Source: Prostheceraeus crozeri
Taxonomy: Eukaryota; Platyhelminthes; Polycladida; Euryleptidae
Assembly: GCA_907163375.1 (NCBI GenBank)
Contig: CAJQUW010009239.1
Span: 372,001 to 436,000 of the forward strand
Direction of reading: 5' to 3'
Length of the DNA: 64,000 nucleotides
The notes under the pieces: generated by a model
Told to the model about the DNA's origin: nothing
Databases searched by the model: none
Seen by the model: the letters and a program-made list of their open reading frames with translations, nothing else
Made by a program: the position numbers and the translations under genes
In this document: positions 1-15,100 of the stretch, in pieces
Layout: each line of letters starts with the position of its first letter
Position numbering within the stretch: position 1 is the first letter of the stretch

Positions 1-3000
1 TAATGAGATGATATTAATAAGAAAAAGTTAATTGTCAAGCACTAGGCGTTTCAATTTCGGTTTCTCAGTTACATGCATTATGTTATTGAGCACTGATGAT
101 TTGATCACCATGCGAAGTCAGAAAACAGGGTTTCGCTCAAATATACTAGGTAATATCCATTTTTTCTCGCACTTCTGAAGATAATACTGACCAAAGTCAA
201 ACTCGGAAAAGTCTAAAATTATACCATAATTATGCTTGAATCCACATCTCCCTGATGCGGAGCAAGCACAGTCACAAGTCCAATGTAGTGGATTAATCCA
301 TATAGTAGGATCAACCATGCCTTGACACAGACGCATAATATGAACTATACCGAATTTGTGAAACTACTAACTGTTTCAATCAACTCACGACTAAAAAAGG
401 CAGTATACAGTACATGCATCTTTACTACGGTTTTTCTTCAAATAATAACCCACCATCTAATAACCACTCACTCCATTCTCCAAGTCACTTATCATACAAT
501 GCAATACTTCTGGTAGTTTTCTTAGGTTTTCTAAAGAAGAGAGTAGACTACTTGTGATCCTGATCCTAATTGCAACCTTGATGACCTCACTGACGATTCT
601 ATTTCCCATTGTGATTCTGATAAATCGAATTAAGAGAAATAATATTTCTCTTTCGAATGTCTCGCTTTATCTTTCTGAAAGATGGAACCTTTCGTTTTTC
701 ATAGGCACAGCTCTGTTCTTTGATTATAGGCCTAAGTATTCGACCAGCATGAGTGCATGTGTAAGAATGTGATATATTATAATTCAGTTGCACCATAATT
801 TGATGAATTGCAAAACATGCGGTAATCTTATGTTAGGATTTATATCTACATAGCCGTTGAAATTTGTGCTCGGATATATGGGAACATGCATTGTTGTGCG
901 GTACAGTATTTGTAACCAATTCATGAATAGTAAAAGTTTACCACTCTCCTTTAATCGCCTTTAATATGAACTGTCTTAAGTAGACCTTCATTTCGCCAGA
1001 GCAATGACTGTGGACAACTTGCAATATGAAATGATTGAAATCCGATGGTCGAAAGCGCGTTATTAGATCTTCAGATATGCTATGTAATGTACGAGTATGT
1101 TATGAATGGAGTAAACTCATTTACATGTGGTTAAATATAAATTGCACATGTCTGTTCATCACTTTCGGTTACTTTACTTCTACGGCATATGTTATTAAGA
1201 AAAGATATATTGTGTTCTAATATATGTGCGCAATAATTATTGTGGATATAACAATGCCATGACGAAATACTAATAGCAGCAAAGAATAATGAAGTATTGT
1301 ACTAAGACGAACGCCATTATTCCATGCACAATTCCTCAACACAAAGATTCGTCTATGAACAAAAAATTCGCTTAAGCAATTATTATGCTTTGTTTATCAA
1401 TCCATAGCTTCATTGAATACCTCATTGATACATTTACGATAAATATTCGACTATTTGACCGCCAATTTGATTTTGAGAAGCAACTGAGAGCAGATGACTA
1501 TTCTCCCACTATACAAACATGTGGCGCTTAGCGAAGCCATATCCAAATGTTTGATTAGTTGACGAAAGATCTTTCTGTATTATGATGATGTTATCCTTTT
1601 GTTTTCATTTTTATGTCATGAATAAATATCCTGTGTTTGATTGATCACCGCTAATCAAAGATCTTTATTTAAGCGCAAACTATTATCCTTTTGATGAATT
1701 CATTCAAGTTTTAATGATGACTCTATGAATTATCGATAAAAGTCCTTCATACAGCATTCACGAAACGCACTTTAACCACATGATAAGTGCATATTGAAGT
1801 ATCGCGCCATCATCGTAATCTTCTTGTAGAAACCTTCTCAGCATACGACAATTGAAAAAATTGTTCATCATCCTTGATAGCCGAATGGGATCTGAGCTGA
1901 CAGATGAATTGATCTTGAAAGCGATCTTGTCAAGTGACCTCAATGCATAATTGCTAATGAAGGCGAGCATGGTTCACTCTTGACTGTGTGCACTTCAATT
2001 AAGGATAACCGTTCCACGTTATCAGAGAACAAGCGGCTCAGAGCAGTAAAAGAACTTATCGTCCGTCTGAGAAAAATGCCAGACAACATAAAAATGTAAT
2101 TAGAATAGCAGAAAGCAATAAAGCCGCTGAACCAGTCTTACTTTACTCAACATGGTACAGATAGAGGATACAGTTGACGAATGGAAATTAGCATTCAAAT
2201 TCGGTGGCAGAATTACAGACATTAGCTTGAAAGTACCAAAGTATCATTACTTTGGTTGAAGTAAAGAAATATCAAACAATGAAACTTTTCATAACTCAAT
2301 ATTTGGTGCAGATTGTGACAAAAATGTGCATGCAATTTCATAAGTGTGTGCCAATCAGAAGTATGATCAACACATCGATTTATTATTCAAGCAATTAATA
2401 GTTGCGTAATTCATGATTTGAGGATTCACAAAAGTTTGCACTTGAACAAGTGCATGGATAACTGGATCTATTATAGTCAGTCAAAATATCATGTGTTCAG
2501 AGATTTTTTTTACATTTTTTCGTGTCAAATCTAATAAACCAATTCATTCTACTATATTAACTGCAGCAATTTTTTCAAGGTTGAAATTATTTTTGTCCGC
2601 AAATAAAGCAAATATTCACAATAAAGATGGCGCATAAGAATATTCACAATAAGTGGCAAGACGCAATACTTGAGCCTGATCTCAACCTCGATGGAAGTTT
2701 GACCGATGTGGATGTTCTTACCAGTATCTTGTTATTGCTACATCATCAAATGTTGATCAATATGAAGCGAATGAGCCAGAAGTGAGTATAGAAGTCATGA
2801 ATTGCACGAAAACTGTTACGGCTCAGGCCTACAATTCATTCACAAAATAGCTTACGAGGGAAGGATTTTTAAATATACGTGCAATTGCCTAAGCACCTAC
2901 CTCGTGTCATTGCTTGATTGTTTATTACTAAAACAATTTTTGCTCTGATATCTGCACACCTGTGCTTTTTCTTGATTTTTCCGCAATATCCATATTTGTT

Positions 3001-3004
3001 TCAG
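1..3004 (+). other. Cav3 intron (3' part), upstream of the domain II S1 exon
   Basis: AT-rich sequence with no recognisable exon, RNA gene or repeat family. It ends in a pyrimidine-rich tract and the acceptor TTTGTTTCAG before 3005. The upstream exon, which must end in phase 1 of the I-II linker, was not found and probably lies outside the window. Confidence 0.7.
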
Positions 3005-3126
3005 GAAAACTCAGACTGCTGAGGAAAAAGGTGCACCAAATTTGTGAGCACAATTACTTTCAACGAGCTGTTTTGCTTGCAATCCTGTTTAATACATTAA
3101 GCATGGGTATTGAGCATCACAACCAG
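3005..3126 (+). CDS. Cav3: Cav3 exon: end of I-II linker and domain II S1
   Basis: The exon is 122 nt, starting with the last two bases of a codon and ending in phase 0, with 40 full codons between. It encodes a basic cytoplasmic stretch ([18 protein letters not shown]) followed by the S1 helix [20 protein letters not shown]. This corresponds to the segment of vertebrate Cav3 that reads IVDSKYFGRGIMIAILVN. The acceptor is TTTCAG/GA and the donor CAG/gtaagc, a near-consensus site. It joins in frame to the exon at 19105 across a 16 kb intron, giving [13 protein letters not shown], the usual S1-S2 loop. Confidence 0.95.
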
Positions 3127-6100
3127 GTAAGCACCTCATTTATGAAATTCATATTCAAATGCTTGACAACTTGTGTTCTGCTTGACAACTTATATTTTTC
3201 AGAAAGCTATTGACATAAACTAAACAATATTTCAACAGAAATTGCCACGCCATTCTGAATTTATAGAATAGAATAGAACAGTGTTATATTTGTCGAATGA
3301 AAATCATAGTTTTACACCGAGTTATTGCAATTGATTAAAAACAGTCAAATAGTAAAAATATCAAACATAAGCAAGAAAGCAAGAAAGAATACAGGGTCGT
3401 GGTGAGCATGAGAAGATTACATTCAGAAATCACTTTCTACATAATATACTTGAAACATATGGGACAAACGACTTTTTCATTTTGTCTGTACGACATAAAG
3501 GAATGCGAGGCAAGCCAGTGTTTGTCAGACGAGATGGAAGTAAGTCATGGATACCGTGATTTGGGTCCTTTTCAGCAAATGTGTATAAATTACTGCTCAG
3601 GTCAATACGTCGATAAAAAATTTCATCGGTTTTACAATTACATTTTCTTTTTTCCTTGCCATATAGATAATAAAATGTGCTCGTTTATCAACCCTTTCAA
3701 GACAACGTGATAAATTCTTGTTTAAATTGACAAACACCGGACAAGCATATTCAATTATAGAACGAATGTATGATGTATACACAGGATGAAGATCAAATTC
3801 ATTTAAAAATGGTCGCAATCGACGCAAAGTATAAAACCGGCGGTTAACAACCTTTAAAACAGCATCGACATGATTGCGCCAACTCAAATCATCAGAAACA
3901 TTGACACCAAGGATAGTGACATTCTTCATTATGTCGAATGGCATGTTGTACAATGTTGGATTTCGAAGCAATTTATTTTTTAGACATAACATCGCTTTAG
4001 ATTTTGAAAAGTTCAAAACCATGTGGTTTTGCTTGCACCATTTTTCTAATTCGCCAGTTATGTTCTTTACAACAGAATCGATAGCAACACAATCATCATC
4101 ATATATTGGTATCACAGCCGTCAAATCATCAGCGTACTGAACGCAACATGTTGAATGTTGTGAATAACTAAAGTCGCCAAAATAGCAAGCAAAAATAAAA
4201 GGAGCAAGTACAGAACCTTGAGGTACGCCTGATACAGTTCTATAAGACGGTGACGTGGCATTATTCAATCGGACACACGCATGTCTAATGAAAAGAAAAT
4301 CTTTGATCCATAACAGGAAGCCCGCAGGTAATCCACATTTCTCAAACTTTTTATAATCAGATTATGATTCATTTTGTCGAAAGCCTTTTTAAAATCAAGT
4401 GACAAGTGATCCGCGACATAAAGAATCGTCATAATTTTGAAAAATGGAATTCATAATCGCTATGAGATTAGTTGTGGTGGATCCATTTTTGATTGCAAAA
4501 ATATCCCATTCAGCACTTCATAGCCGGTAAAATGTTATACCCCTGCATCCACATATCGGATGTTCCCCTTGCTTGCTCACCTTGGACGGGCTTTATCCAG
4601 TTTTAGCCTCCCGGGTGATCGGGTAGCACGGGATGGCCCCTCAATCCGTTGCTTCCACATGTCTCGGTTGGTTAGCGATCTGACCTTCATTCTACTCTTT
4701 GCCACAGTTCTGCAACTTGTTCTCGGTTTTCCCTTTCTTCTGTGTTCAGGTTTTTGTTTCCATGCTGTTTTGCAGATTTCATCCTCTGGTCTTCTGAGCT
4801 GATATCTAACCATCTCCATCGGCGAGTCTCAATTTCTTTGCTTATTGGGGGTACTTAAAGCATGCGACAGATCTTATCGTTCATTATTCTATTCTTCTTT
4901 GTCTTCCCCATTAACCACCTCAGAATCCTCATCTCTGATACCTCCATTGCCGTAAGGTCAGCTTTCTTCGGGGCCCAGAGCTCAGCATGGTACAGCATTC
5001 CATATCGGACTACCATGTGGAAACCTTTCCCTTCAGTCGTAGAGGCATCTTTTTGTCACACAGGACACCAGACATAGCTCTCCAGTTCTGCCAACCTGCT
5101 TGTGTTTTCGCCTTCATGTCCCTCCTTGATGTGCCTTTGTCATCCAAGACAGTACCCAGATATTTGAAAGCATGAACAGTCGGAATTTTGGTACTTTGCG
5201 CTCACTTTCTCTCGTGCTGAGGTAAACCTTCTTAGTTCTCCTAAACAGTAAGTTCTTCAGTAAGTAATTCTTATTGGTTAAAATAATATCAATGAAGTAT
5301 TTATTATGTATTATGCATAGAAGAAGTGCGATGCTAAGAAGAGGGAAGCTGCCCTCACCCCATTGACAGAAAAACTCAAAATTCAAGCAAGCGCTTTCGA
5401 AGTCCATTGGACATCACACGCATGATTATGATAAACGATGGACCTCGCAAGCTCCGCCGCTATAATTTTGAGTTTTGCTGACAATAGAAAGAGGAGACGT
5501 TCCCAAAACGTGTTTAGGATGTTCCTGGGAAATTGAACCAAAGCACTACAAAATACAAAAAATAATTGCAATTTGAGTGTAGATAAAGTCAAAATAATGC
5601 GCTGAATATACGGATTAATTTTGCATGAAGGATTAATAAGAGATGAGTAAATGCATGAATGCAAAATGAATGTAAGCACAATAGAAAAGACTTTGAAATG
5701 ATGTGAACAGTCAGTGACGGAAATATATGGGAGTATTTACTTAGAAAAGAAGATGAGAGTTTTAGTAGGTCAAGAATTAGGGCCGCATGCACTGCCGAGC
5801 AGTGGCGGGATGTACTGATCTGAGCCCTCCCAAATCTGTTTTTGGAAAAAGGGCATTGATGAGATCGTTTGCTATGTTTTAAACGACACCATGCAGCTGA
5901 AACAGCAACAGTTAAAAAGTGGCTCTTTATATTTGAAAGTATGAATTATCCGTTATTTGATAATTCCGAAAATTTATTCTTGTAGAGTTAATGCAACGGT
6001 TTAGAAGGGATCAGAATGACTTTTGGAGAAATATTAGATGTATTTTGCACAAAAATGGTGTATACATTGATATTCTGTAATCATGGTTGTTTACATTACT

Positions 6101-9100
6101 TTCGACTGCCCGGTTATTCGACAAAGTTGATTTTTGTGTGACCCTCAAATTGCATTTTTTATGTTCGGTCAATGTTCAGGTATCAATAAATGGGATTGCT
6201 ATGCATGCAAAAAGCTATTCTTTCGATATTTAAATTTGCAGTATACCGCATAGTCATAGCACACACACATAAAAATGAAAAGTTAATGAAATCAAATGAA
6301 TCAGTCGTTAGACAGTCGCACATCCGTAAGAAGTCTGCCATGGATAGTGAAGATCCTCATTCTTGACCTCTCCTACTTTGTGAGGATGGTTACCCGCAAC
6401 TTTAGTCACAATCATTCATGTTTCTCACATGTTGTTCTAGTTATCTAAAAAATAAGGTGAAATGTTGACTGACATCGACATAAATTTCCAGCATAATTTA
6501 ATGTAAAATTTTGAAACTGATTTTGCACTTTGCCTGATCTCGTATTAAATCATTAAAGGGATTGACCAAGTATTGTCTTGAAACCTGAGCTTCTAGCTTC
6601 GACAAGGGAGATGATATTTGCTATTGTTGATTTATCGACTGTGTGGGGAGCTCAGGAGAATATACGGGAAACAACTCTCAGTCTACGCAGTCTCATAGTC
6701 AATCCTGTTTTCTCACACACTCTTTCAAAGTTGTTGTTTCCGCAACTTCCCTCAAATAAGGCGTATAAACTCAAAGTCGTGCTTTCAGCATTTAAACCGA
6801 ATTATTCTAGTCATTCAACATTAATTGAATTTTAACATTTTGACATATTGATGTACTTTTAGTCAGCAAATTGCAAACAGATGAGAGGACTGGATAAATC
6901 CATCCACGATGCTCAAAAATATTTGTTCCGAAAGTCCGTAAGTTACGCCCTTGATATTCAATTTATTGCAGAAATTGTAGAATTGGCTGCTTCTCAATGA
7001 CTATCGTAGAAATTCGCCAACAAGTCCTGCTCTGATATGAGGAACGTTTGCAACTCACTGGAATTATTTGCTGTATCACTGTTTGTAGAATTTGCGTGAC
7101 GTAAAAGCAATTCAGGGACGTAGGCAACCTCCGATAACTAGGATGCACTCAACTGAGGAGATGAGCTATCCATAAAAGAATTTAACATAGTAGATCTGTC
7201 GGACGACTGACTTAGAGGTGTTCTTACAACTGCGCACTCATTTATAAGTATTTACAGACAGGGGCTATCCTAAATTGCATGAAATTGCAACTAAATTTAG
7301 CTTGAATTATCCACTTTTCGTCACTTAATTTTCACGATTTTCTCAACATCAGGAAGTGTATCAGTTGTCTTGCGATATGGCGGTTTTCAAAAAGCTTCGC
7401 TTTCATAGTTTAGAGATTTAAAGTTTGAATTGAATTGATATAAAACTGAATCATGTTCTCCTAGTTGGATAAATTAAATGTATATTGTATGTTTTAAATG
7501 TTTTTCTCTCTATGTTTGCTGTGAGTCACAGCCTGTGACTAAGAGTTCAGATAAAGGGATTTCTAATTGAAACAATTCAGTAAAATATCAACCTGATTGA
7601 AATTCGCCGGTCCATTAACCGGTACAAGCAAAAGAACCGGTGGACCGCGAACAGCACTAATTTTATTGCAATGTAGTTGATTTCCCTCTGCTTATAGGTC
7701 CCTCAACGTTCTGAGATTTTTCTGAAGTTTGGTGAAATTAGCCAAGCACCACAAGATCTTGGAAGAACAGATGAATCTATTTTCTATCATATACAAAAGT
7801 TCACACAATTTGACTAAGTATCTCGAATCAAAGGCGTTAGTTTGAAGCGTGGGATGAGTGTAAAGATGGAAATCTCTCCAAAGCATTGAAAACTTGCGTG
7901 CATGCATTGTTTTTGTCTATTCCGTCTTCTCATCAGCTGCTGAAATGATTCCACATTGCTTTGAGATTTATTTTGTTCGTAGTCAGTGGCGAATAACACG
8001 ATGGAGAGAATAATTGTGCATTTCACTCAGACTGCACCCGACCAGAAGAGATCGCTTCCATTTCACAGTAGCGCCTCCTATTTATGAAGTACGTATCCAA
8101 TTTGCATGAAACTTTTTATGTAGATATAAAGTTTTGTGGAGATTGATCGGTTTCACAGGTTTTTGTTTATAAAGCATGAAGCGTTGAACGTTGTGGACAG
8201 ATCACATTGACTTTATACGGATGATTAGTTACAAAAGGGATAATCTTTTCAAATCACTAGAACACAGAATTAGATTCATCTGCGCGCGCTTCGCTTTCCT
8301 AGAAAGGAAGCGTTATATGTAGCCTTAATATCGAAATGGCACATCACAGAACTAGACAACTTGGTCCTTCTCAAATGGATAATTCGTGTATCGCTTGCTA
8401 TTGGAAATGGCAAACAATAATCTGTCATGCAGAGGACACCAGAGCCAGTGAGAGATGAGTGCGTGCTGTGATATCACTTCGTTTTTGTCACTTTGTGTTT
8501 TCACCAAAACGCACATTGGCTAACATTCGATTCAGTGTATTCACTATACAGTGCGAAATGCCGAGGAGAGGATGTGAAAACATCAAGTGAACTAATTTTC
8601 GCACGCCTGCTACTTTTTTAAGAATGATCGGAAGGGCCAACATTGTGGAGAAAACTTGTGCGCAATGATCTGAATTCTTCGAATCTGACGGAATTTTGGC
8701 AATTGAAACACTTTGCTGGAACTCACATTAATCCGCAAGCGACGCACGACTTTCTTCCCTATCTCTGTAAGGTATTAGGAATTCCGTTTTGCCCACTCAA
8801 TAGGTTCCTCGATGTGCCGTCAATTTCGTATTAATCACACTTCTAGCAAACCGAAGCAGATAAACAAAATATTTAATTTTGTGCACTAAAAAGTCTCAAA
8901 ATTGTAAGTCCTCAACTTTGGGCTCCAATCGAAAATAAGCGAATAGTAAATATATAAGAAAATGAGATCTGCATTATAACTTCAGATGTGAATTAGGAGG
9001 GGACTGAAACTGCACATGATAGAGTGAGTAAAGTAAAGTGACCTAAGGCTGCAGGAAGAGAGAATTTAGGAAAATATTTCATAAGACAGTAGTGGCATCC

Positions 9101-12100
9101 TCGTACGTATTATTCAAGAAGGCCTATATTTGAGCACAAAACGATAGAAGTCAAATGGCATTTACATGTGCGCAGTCAGTCTCAGTCACACTAAATGCAA
9201 ATAGTGAAATGATCCAGAGCATTTTGATATTAAACGTATAGCTGCATAAAGGTAAACATCCACAGGTGAAGGATAGAAGATAGGTTTGATTAAAAACAAG
9301 ACAGTCTGCCTGATACTATTCGATAGTCTGCTTCTTTGTAGGAACCTCAAAAATGGTCAAAATTGAAATTCTGCTTCGAATCAAGCAATTTTGTCATGAT
9401 TGAATTAAAATGAATCTCAATAATGGGCCACTGACTAATTACTTGACACCTGCAACAAGGAATAATGAATTTATACATAAGTAAAATGTCTGCCTCTTTT
9501 ATGGATATGTTTTTTCTTTTTTATGGATATTGTGTACTGAATGCTGAATATTAAATAGACCTGTGGTATTTATCTCCCTTTTGCAGTTAAGAATAAAATT
9601 GACACTTAAACTCAGCTTTTGGTATGAGAAACTATTTTGCAGATGGGATTATCCCAAATGGAAACCATTATCCATACCGACAGCCCGAAAACAGGAGCAC
9701 CTCAAAATTGATTCAAACAAAGTAAATGGATAATATCAGCGATGAAATGCGGTGGCGTATCTCCAATGTTACGGAAAGAAATGTAGAAATGAAAAAGCTC
9801 TCCAAGAAGTCAAAGTAGGCGACAAAAATGAACCAATTATCCATATTCATCTCAAGAGAGACTAGAGAGAGGGAGAAGGATGAGTAAGAGATGTCTCCAT
9901 ATGGTGTGACAGAAGGTCACGAAAAATATAATGAGCCGTTTTGCACGCAGCAGATATAATTTCAGTTAAAACAAAAAAGAATGAATAGATTTCCCTAGCA
10001 ACTATTTCCCGATACTTTTACTTGCTTGTGTACAAATCCAAGTAGAACACGTCCCACAAAATGGCCAAGCACAGATAAATGTCGATGAAAGCAAGCGATA
10101 AACAGACTTTCATGTCGAATTGTGATTTCAATTTGTTGAATTGTGATAATTAATTTTTAAATTCAGATTTCAAGAAGCTTTCATATCATTCCTAACGTTC
10201 AATCTATTGTCAGGTATTATTTAATGCTGACAATAATGTGTAGAATAGATAGTGTATTTTCAATTTTTGTCAGAACTACATGTATCTATATCTTCTAGCA
10301 CAGACCAGAATTCGTGGAGAGCAGTCGCCAGACCATGAAAAAGTGAATGAAGATGATCAATAATTAGATTTCTTAGACGGAAAGCTATACACTGAAAGTC
10401 GAAGCCAAGACAGTGGAAGTGGACTCTGAGAGTACATTCATTCTAATTAATCAATACATGATAACAATAGAATAGTGAATGACCTTTAAGGTAGGTTCAC
10501 ACATGATACCTGATAGTTGACCTCCGTTCATACTGATAGGCTTAGTTGATACAGACCCGCTCGTACTTAATAGCTGATAGTTGAGACAAATTCTGCCCCT
10601 CATTCCCACGAGCACTCCTAGAATTAGCAGTTGCTGGTAGAAGTGGCTGGAGAGATGCAATTACAGTTGCTCTTAGAACCCGGTCTCATAACTGCCTTCT
10701 ATCAGCAAATGACTTTAAGATTGCTTCTGTTTTTGGTTCATAGTTGTTCTAGCGCTTCGATGTGTAGTCACACTTGAGAGCAGACTATCAGGCATTTGAT
10801 CAGTGATCGCGCTGAAAACTTAAAATAGCCTAGACTGTTTTATAATCATGTTAAATGTAAAATTTAATTTCGGCTTTGAACACTTCGCTTTCTGGCATTT
10901 TTTGTTTCCGGAAGGAAGCATCGCCGAAATCCACATGCCGATCTTCTTGAGGAACACCGTTGTAGACCTCGTTCATTATTTGTGGTAAGTCAATATAAAT
11001 TGATAATCGAATCAATTTGAGGCCCATTTCAAATTTAAGAAGCACAATAGGCAATATTTTTAAAAGAGCGCTTTTCAGGAGCGGAATACAAAATCGCATC
11101 ACTTGCCAATTCCGGAATATTGTTTCGATATCGTGAAACTTTATGAAAAATCGCAATTGATTATTCCGTGATGTTCTTAAAGTGTTGTAATTTTACATCC
11201 GATTTATTAATAACAATGTGCATATTTTCATGTTTTGTCCTTTGATTCAATTTAAAAGAATCAATTGGACAGTTAAACGCAGTTTAATGACATTTTTAGA
11301 TAGCCAATTAGAATTCAATTGGACCTACGTGTAAGTTTGAAATAGACCTACGTACTTATACATCTATGTAGGCCGATTTTGACTCATTTTGCTGAGACTT
11401 GCAGCTCACTAACATTCTGCTAAAACCGTGTCCTTAAATCTACTTCTGATTCTTAATAAGTACAATCAGAATTTTTTTCTATATTCATTCGCACTTTATT
11501 CAAGAGAATACGGATGTAAGCAAAGTTATTGCATAAGAGATAGACATAAGCTTGCAGGTTTCACGGTAACTTAAAAGATTACACAGAAATCTAGCGTGGA
11601 ACAACGCATTTTTGCGGGAATGGGCACTTTATGTGTGAGAAACATTTTGTGCACTTGGTGTTGACAAGCATGATGAGGTGATAACAATGTGCAGTCCCTT
11701 TTTGAATTATGAACAGCAGTCAAATACATGTACACGGGTAGTGATCGTTTCTATCGGGGTTGGTCACCCTTGAAAGTCATGCTCGTTATATAGTGAGTAA
11801 CCTGATTGAAATTTGAAGTCCACAGTCCTCGATTAGCCATTTGATTGTTCAATTGCGGCACTCTCAGCTATCAGTTCTCATGCATGGACCTTAAGTTATA
11901 TCAAAAGTTTTGCATTTACTAATACTATAACTAGGCTTCGGGAGAAATGTTTTATAACCTAAGACCTAGGTTTAAACCTAAATTGTTTTTTTTGCAGATT
12001 GAACTTTTTTTGAACTTCTACAGCAATCTAGAACTTTTTAGTAATAACATACTACAAAAAGCGCAACAAATCACAAAATATCCTACCAGTTAGGAATTTT

Positions 12101-15100
12101 ATTGTCCTATGCTGCATCATGATTCGTGCAGGGAAGGACCTTTATGCCGTTTTTTCCGCAATGATCTATCTGAGGAAAACATTCCTCAAAGCTCCATCCT
12201 GCGTAAAGAATCATCATACAGAAGGAAAATCGGGATCATACTCTTCAGAACCTGTGATTGAAAAACAAAAAGTTGAAGTTATGAGTATTGCAAGCGAACT
12301 AGACCCAGACGACGCTCTATCAATCGAGAAAGGACAACAAATATTTCAAAGAAAATCCCTGGTAGCAATTCTGGCTTTTATCGCGTCTCACTTGTACTTA
12401 CTTCATCACTTTTGAATAGCAATAGAATTATTGCCGCTATATAAGATTCTACCAAAGTTTGAGTTGATTAAGATTACTGAAATTTATCTTTGGTAATGCA
12501 TCTGATAGATAAATAAATTGGGGTTTCATTTCTTGCTGTGTGCAAATTCAACCAAATTTTGCATTCTGTACGCTGCAAGTAAGCCTATGCGATAATTAAT
12601 ATGCGACTTGCGTACTGTGGCTACTTTGTAGCTTATAACTGGAAGCTGGCGCAATTGATGCGTGGATTTTGACCCCGAAGCGATAATGATGGAATTTTGA
12701 TTCTTTACAAAGACAGTAACGGTGACTATTGAATTACTTCCAATATTCTTATCTTTTGTCACATCAGTAATAACGATTTTTGTAAGTGTTTGCCATTTAA
12801 TCTATAAACATATTACTACAATATATAAGACGCGGAAAGATGTATGGGTAATGTAGCAGTAGAGAATCCAGAGAAATTGCGGAAAAGAGTGAAACAAGAT
12901 TTTTCAACAAAATTATGAAGAGCCAAGACCTTGCTCTCTACCGACTGCTTCCACCAGAAAGCCAGCATCGAAGAAACCTCAGGCCAAAGCAGCATCGACT
13001 TCAAAGATCTGTATCAGTCGAATGATCCGCTGAAACTTCCGCTCACTTTGACTTACATTCATTTTTCCTGTGTTTTCATTGTGAACGTTATGCGTCTGTC
13101 ATTTCGGAAAATCAGAATATCGGAGGCTTATTTGTAAAAAAATCTTGGATAAACATGAAATGAGCAAAATAGAGGCAGCACTCACAAAATAGTGCCAAAC
13201 AATGCATTTTACAAGCTATAGAGCTGAAATATGAAAGGATGATAGGCATTAATTCAAGCATATAATAAAATCAAATGAATAAGTCACACCAAAATGAATG
13301 AAAAAGCTTATTGTTATTATTGATGCAAAGCACGCATTGCTCATACATCCAAACATAAGTAACATATGTACAGCAAGGTAGTTGAAGACCTACATTCGAT
13401 TGACCAGTTTGACACAATCTACTTTTGAGATGCATGTCCACAGAACTCGAATTAACTAATAACAAAATCAATAAATCGCACAATTTGAGTAGAAATTTGT
13501 AATTTCTTGATTTTCTATTCAATACATTCGAGTTCTGCGAATATCTTTTGAGTTTTATCATATAACTCGATGACTGGCATTTTGAATGGTGATAATAAAA
13601 GCAATAATATGTGTTTATTTTCAAATAAATGTGAATGTCATATTCCTGTGTAATAAAGTCAGATAAACAAGAAAGAATATGTAAAGTGAATGTTCATTAC
13701 ATTAAAGAAGGATGGTTTTCATTGAGTTACTTCATAAATATGCTAATTATGAGAATATCGATGAATTTGGTATGAAGTCTGTCGCCCAAAAGCCCATCAA
13801 TTGCAGAGAGTATCAGGTAAATTTTAACCAGGTAATATTTTTAGAAGTCAAGCTCAAGGAAATAGAATAAAGACAAGACACTGCAAGGTCATGGTTTCTA
13901 TATCCAGACAATCATGATGAATAAGAAGATGGAAGTGTTGAATTAAATGATTTACACGAGAGTGACACCAATTGTTGATGCAGATGAATTTGTTTTCTCA
14001 AATTTTATTCGACATACATGCAAAAATAATAGCAGTAGTTTTTTTAAAAAAAATGGGATTGAAGCTTCACACAAAAGAAGCACAAGCCTGCAGCATTTGA
14101 CCAGATATCTCTAGCTCCAGTGATAACACAACAAAACCAGCTAAACACCAGGGTAGAACTCTTGCTCAAGATCTTGAATGTACATCTTATGTTTGGAGCA
14201 TTACCGAAGCAATTCAGCAACAGGGAAGAATTCATCTTAAAGCGTAAACACGGCAGGTTGTACAGAAGTACGTGACTGACAATAAATTTGAGACAACTTG
14301 ATACTGCAACGTCCCTTGAATACAGTGCTTATGTCTCTATATCTCAACGAATCTGAAAGTATGAGCTTCCGAATGATACCGCTTTTAATGCATGAGGTGG
14401 ATGACAACTTTAAGTAATCCTTAATGCACAGTCGTGATGCGATCGATTGCGACATTAGACACATAAAGTAGCTACCCTACCACAGACAGATCATTTGAAT
14501 GAATACTCCTTTATTTGTCTATGTGCTTAGTTTGGGGGTATCAGGAATTACTTGCTGTTAAATGAACCAATTGAGTCAACCGCAATGACACATGCTTCGG
14601 CCAGTTATGCCTTAACAGTCTCAGGCAGCTTCGAACCAGCGATGTTGGAGCTGTAAGACGACAAATCAGCATGTCCTCTAGCCACAAGGCCACCGGACCA
14701 TCTGTTCGACTGGGTATCGAGAGTAATGTTATATCGTATACACATGTAATCAGTAAGGCAGAAACATGTGTCGTGGTGGTTACATCTGCTCAGATTTGAT
14801 AAATTTATCAATTCAGGTAAGGCTCTTACGAAACAAACACTTTTGACTCTTTCAAAACAATTCCATATTTGTCAAATGATGACAAAATCCCTCACTTCAA
14901 ATAGAGGAGTTTGAAACTCATTAAAAAATCCCTAGCGTTGGCATTGCTTTGATGGCAGCGTTGCTCATGAAGCACTTAAACAACATTAATGTAAAAATGT
15001 TCGAGAAGACAAGCGATATGAGAATATGCTTTTGTACATTATTATCAATAAGTCCACAGAAATGCTAATGCTCATCTAATGCACTCGTAAAATACATTGA

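Noticed and set aside
2640-2796. Segment with a good donor (CCAGAA/gtgagt), considered as the exon preceding S1.
   Set aside because: The frames that stay open end in phase 0 or 2, but the S1 exon needs phase 1. The frame in phase 1 has a stop.
10484-10804. Possible MITE starting GGTAGGTTCACACATG with repeated TGATAGTTGA words.
   Set aside because: No matching inverted end or target duplication could be found.
14044-14464. Two adjacent minus-strand open frames followed by an A-rich run, considered as a processed pseudogene.
   Set aside because: Translations are low-complexity and match no known protein. The A run is only eight bases.
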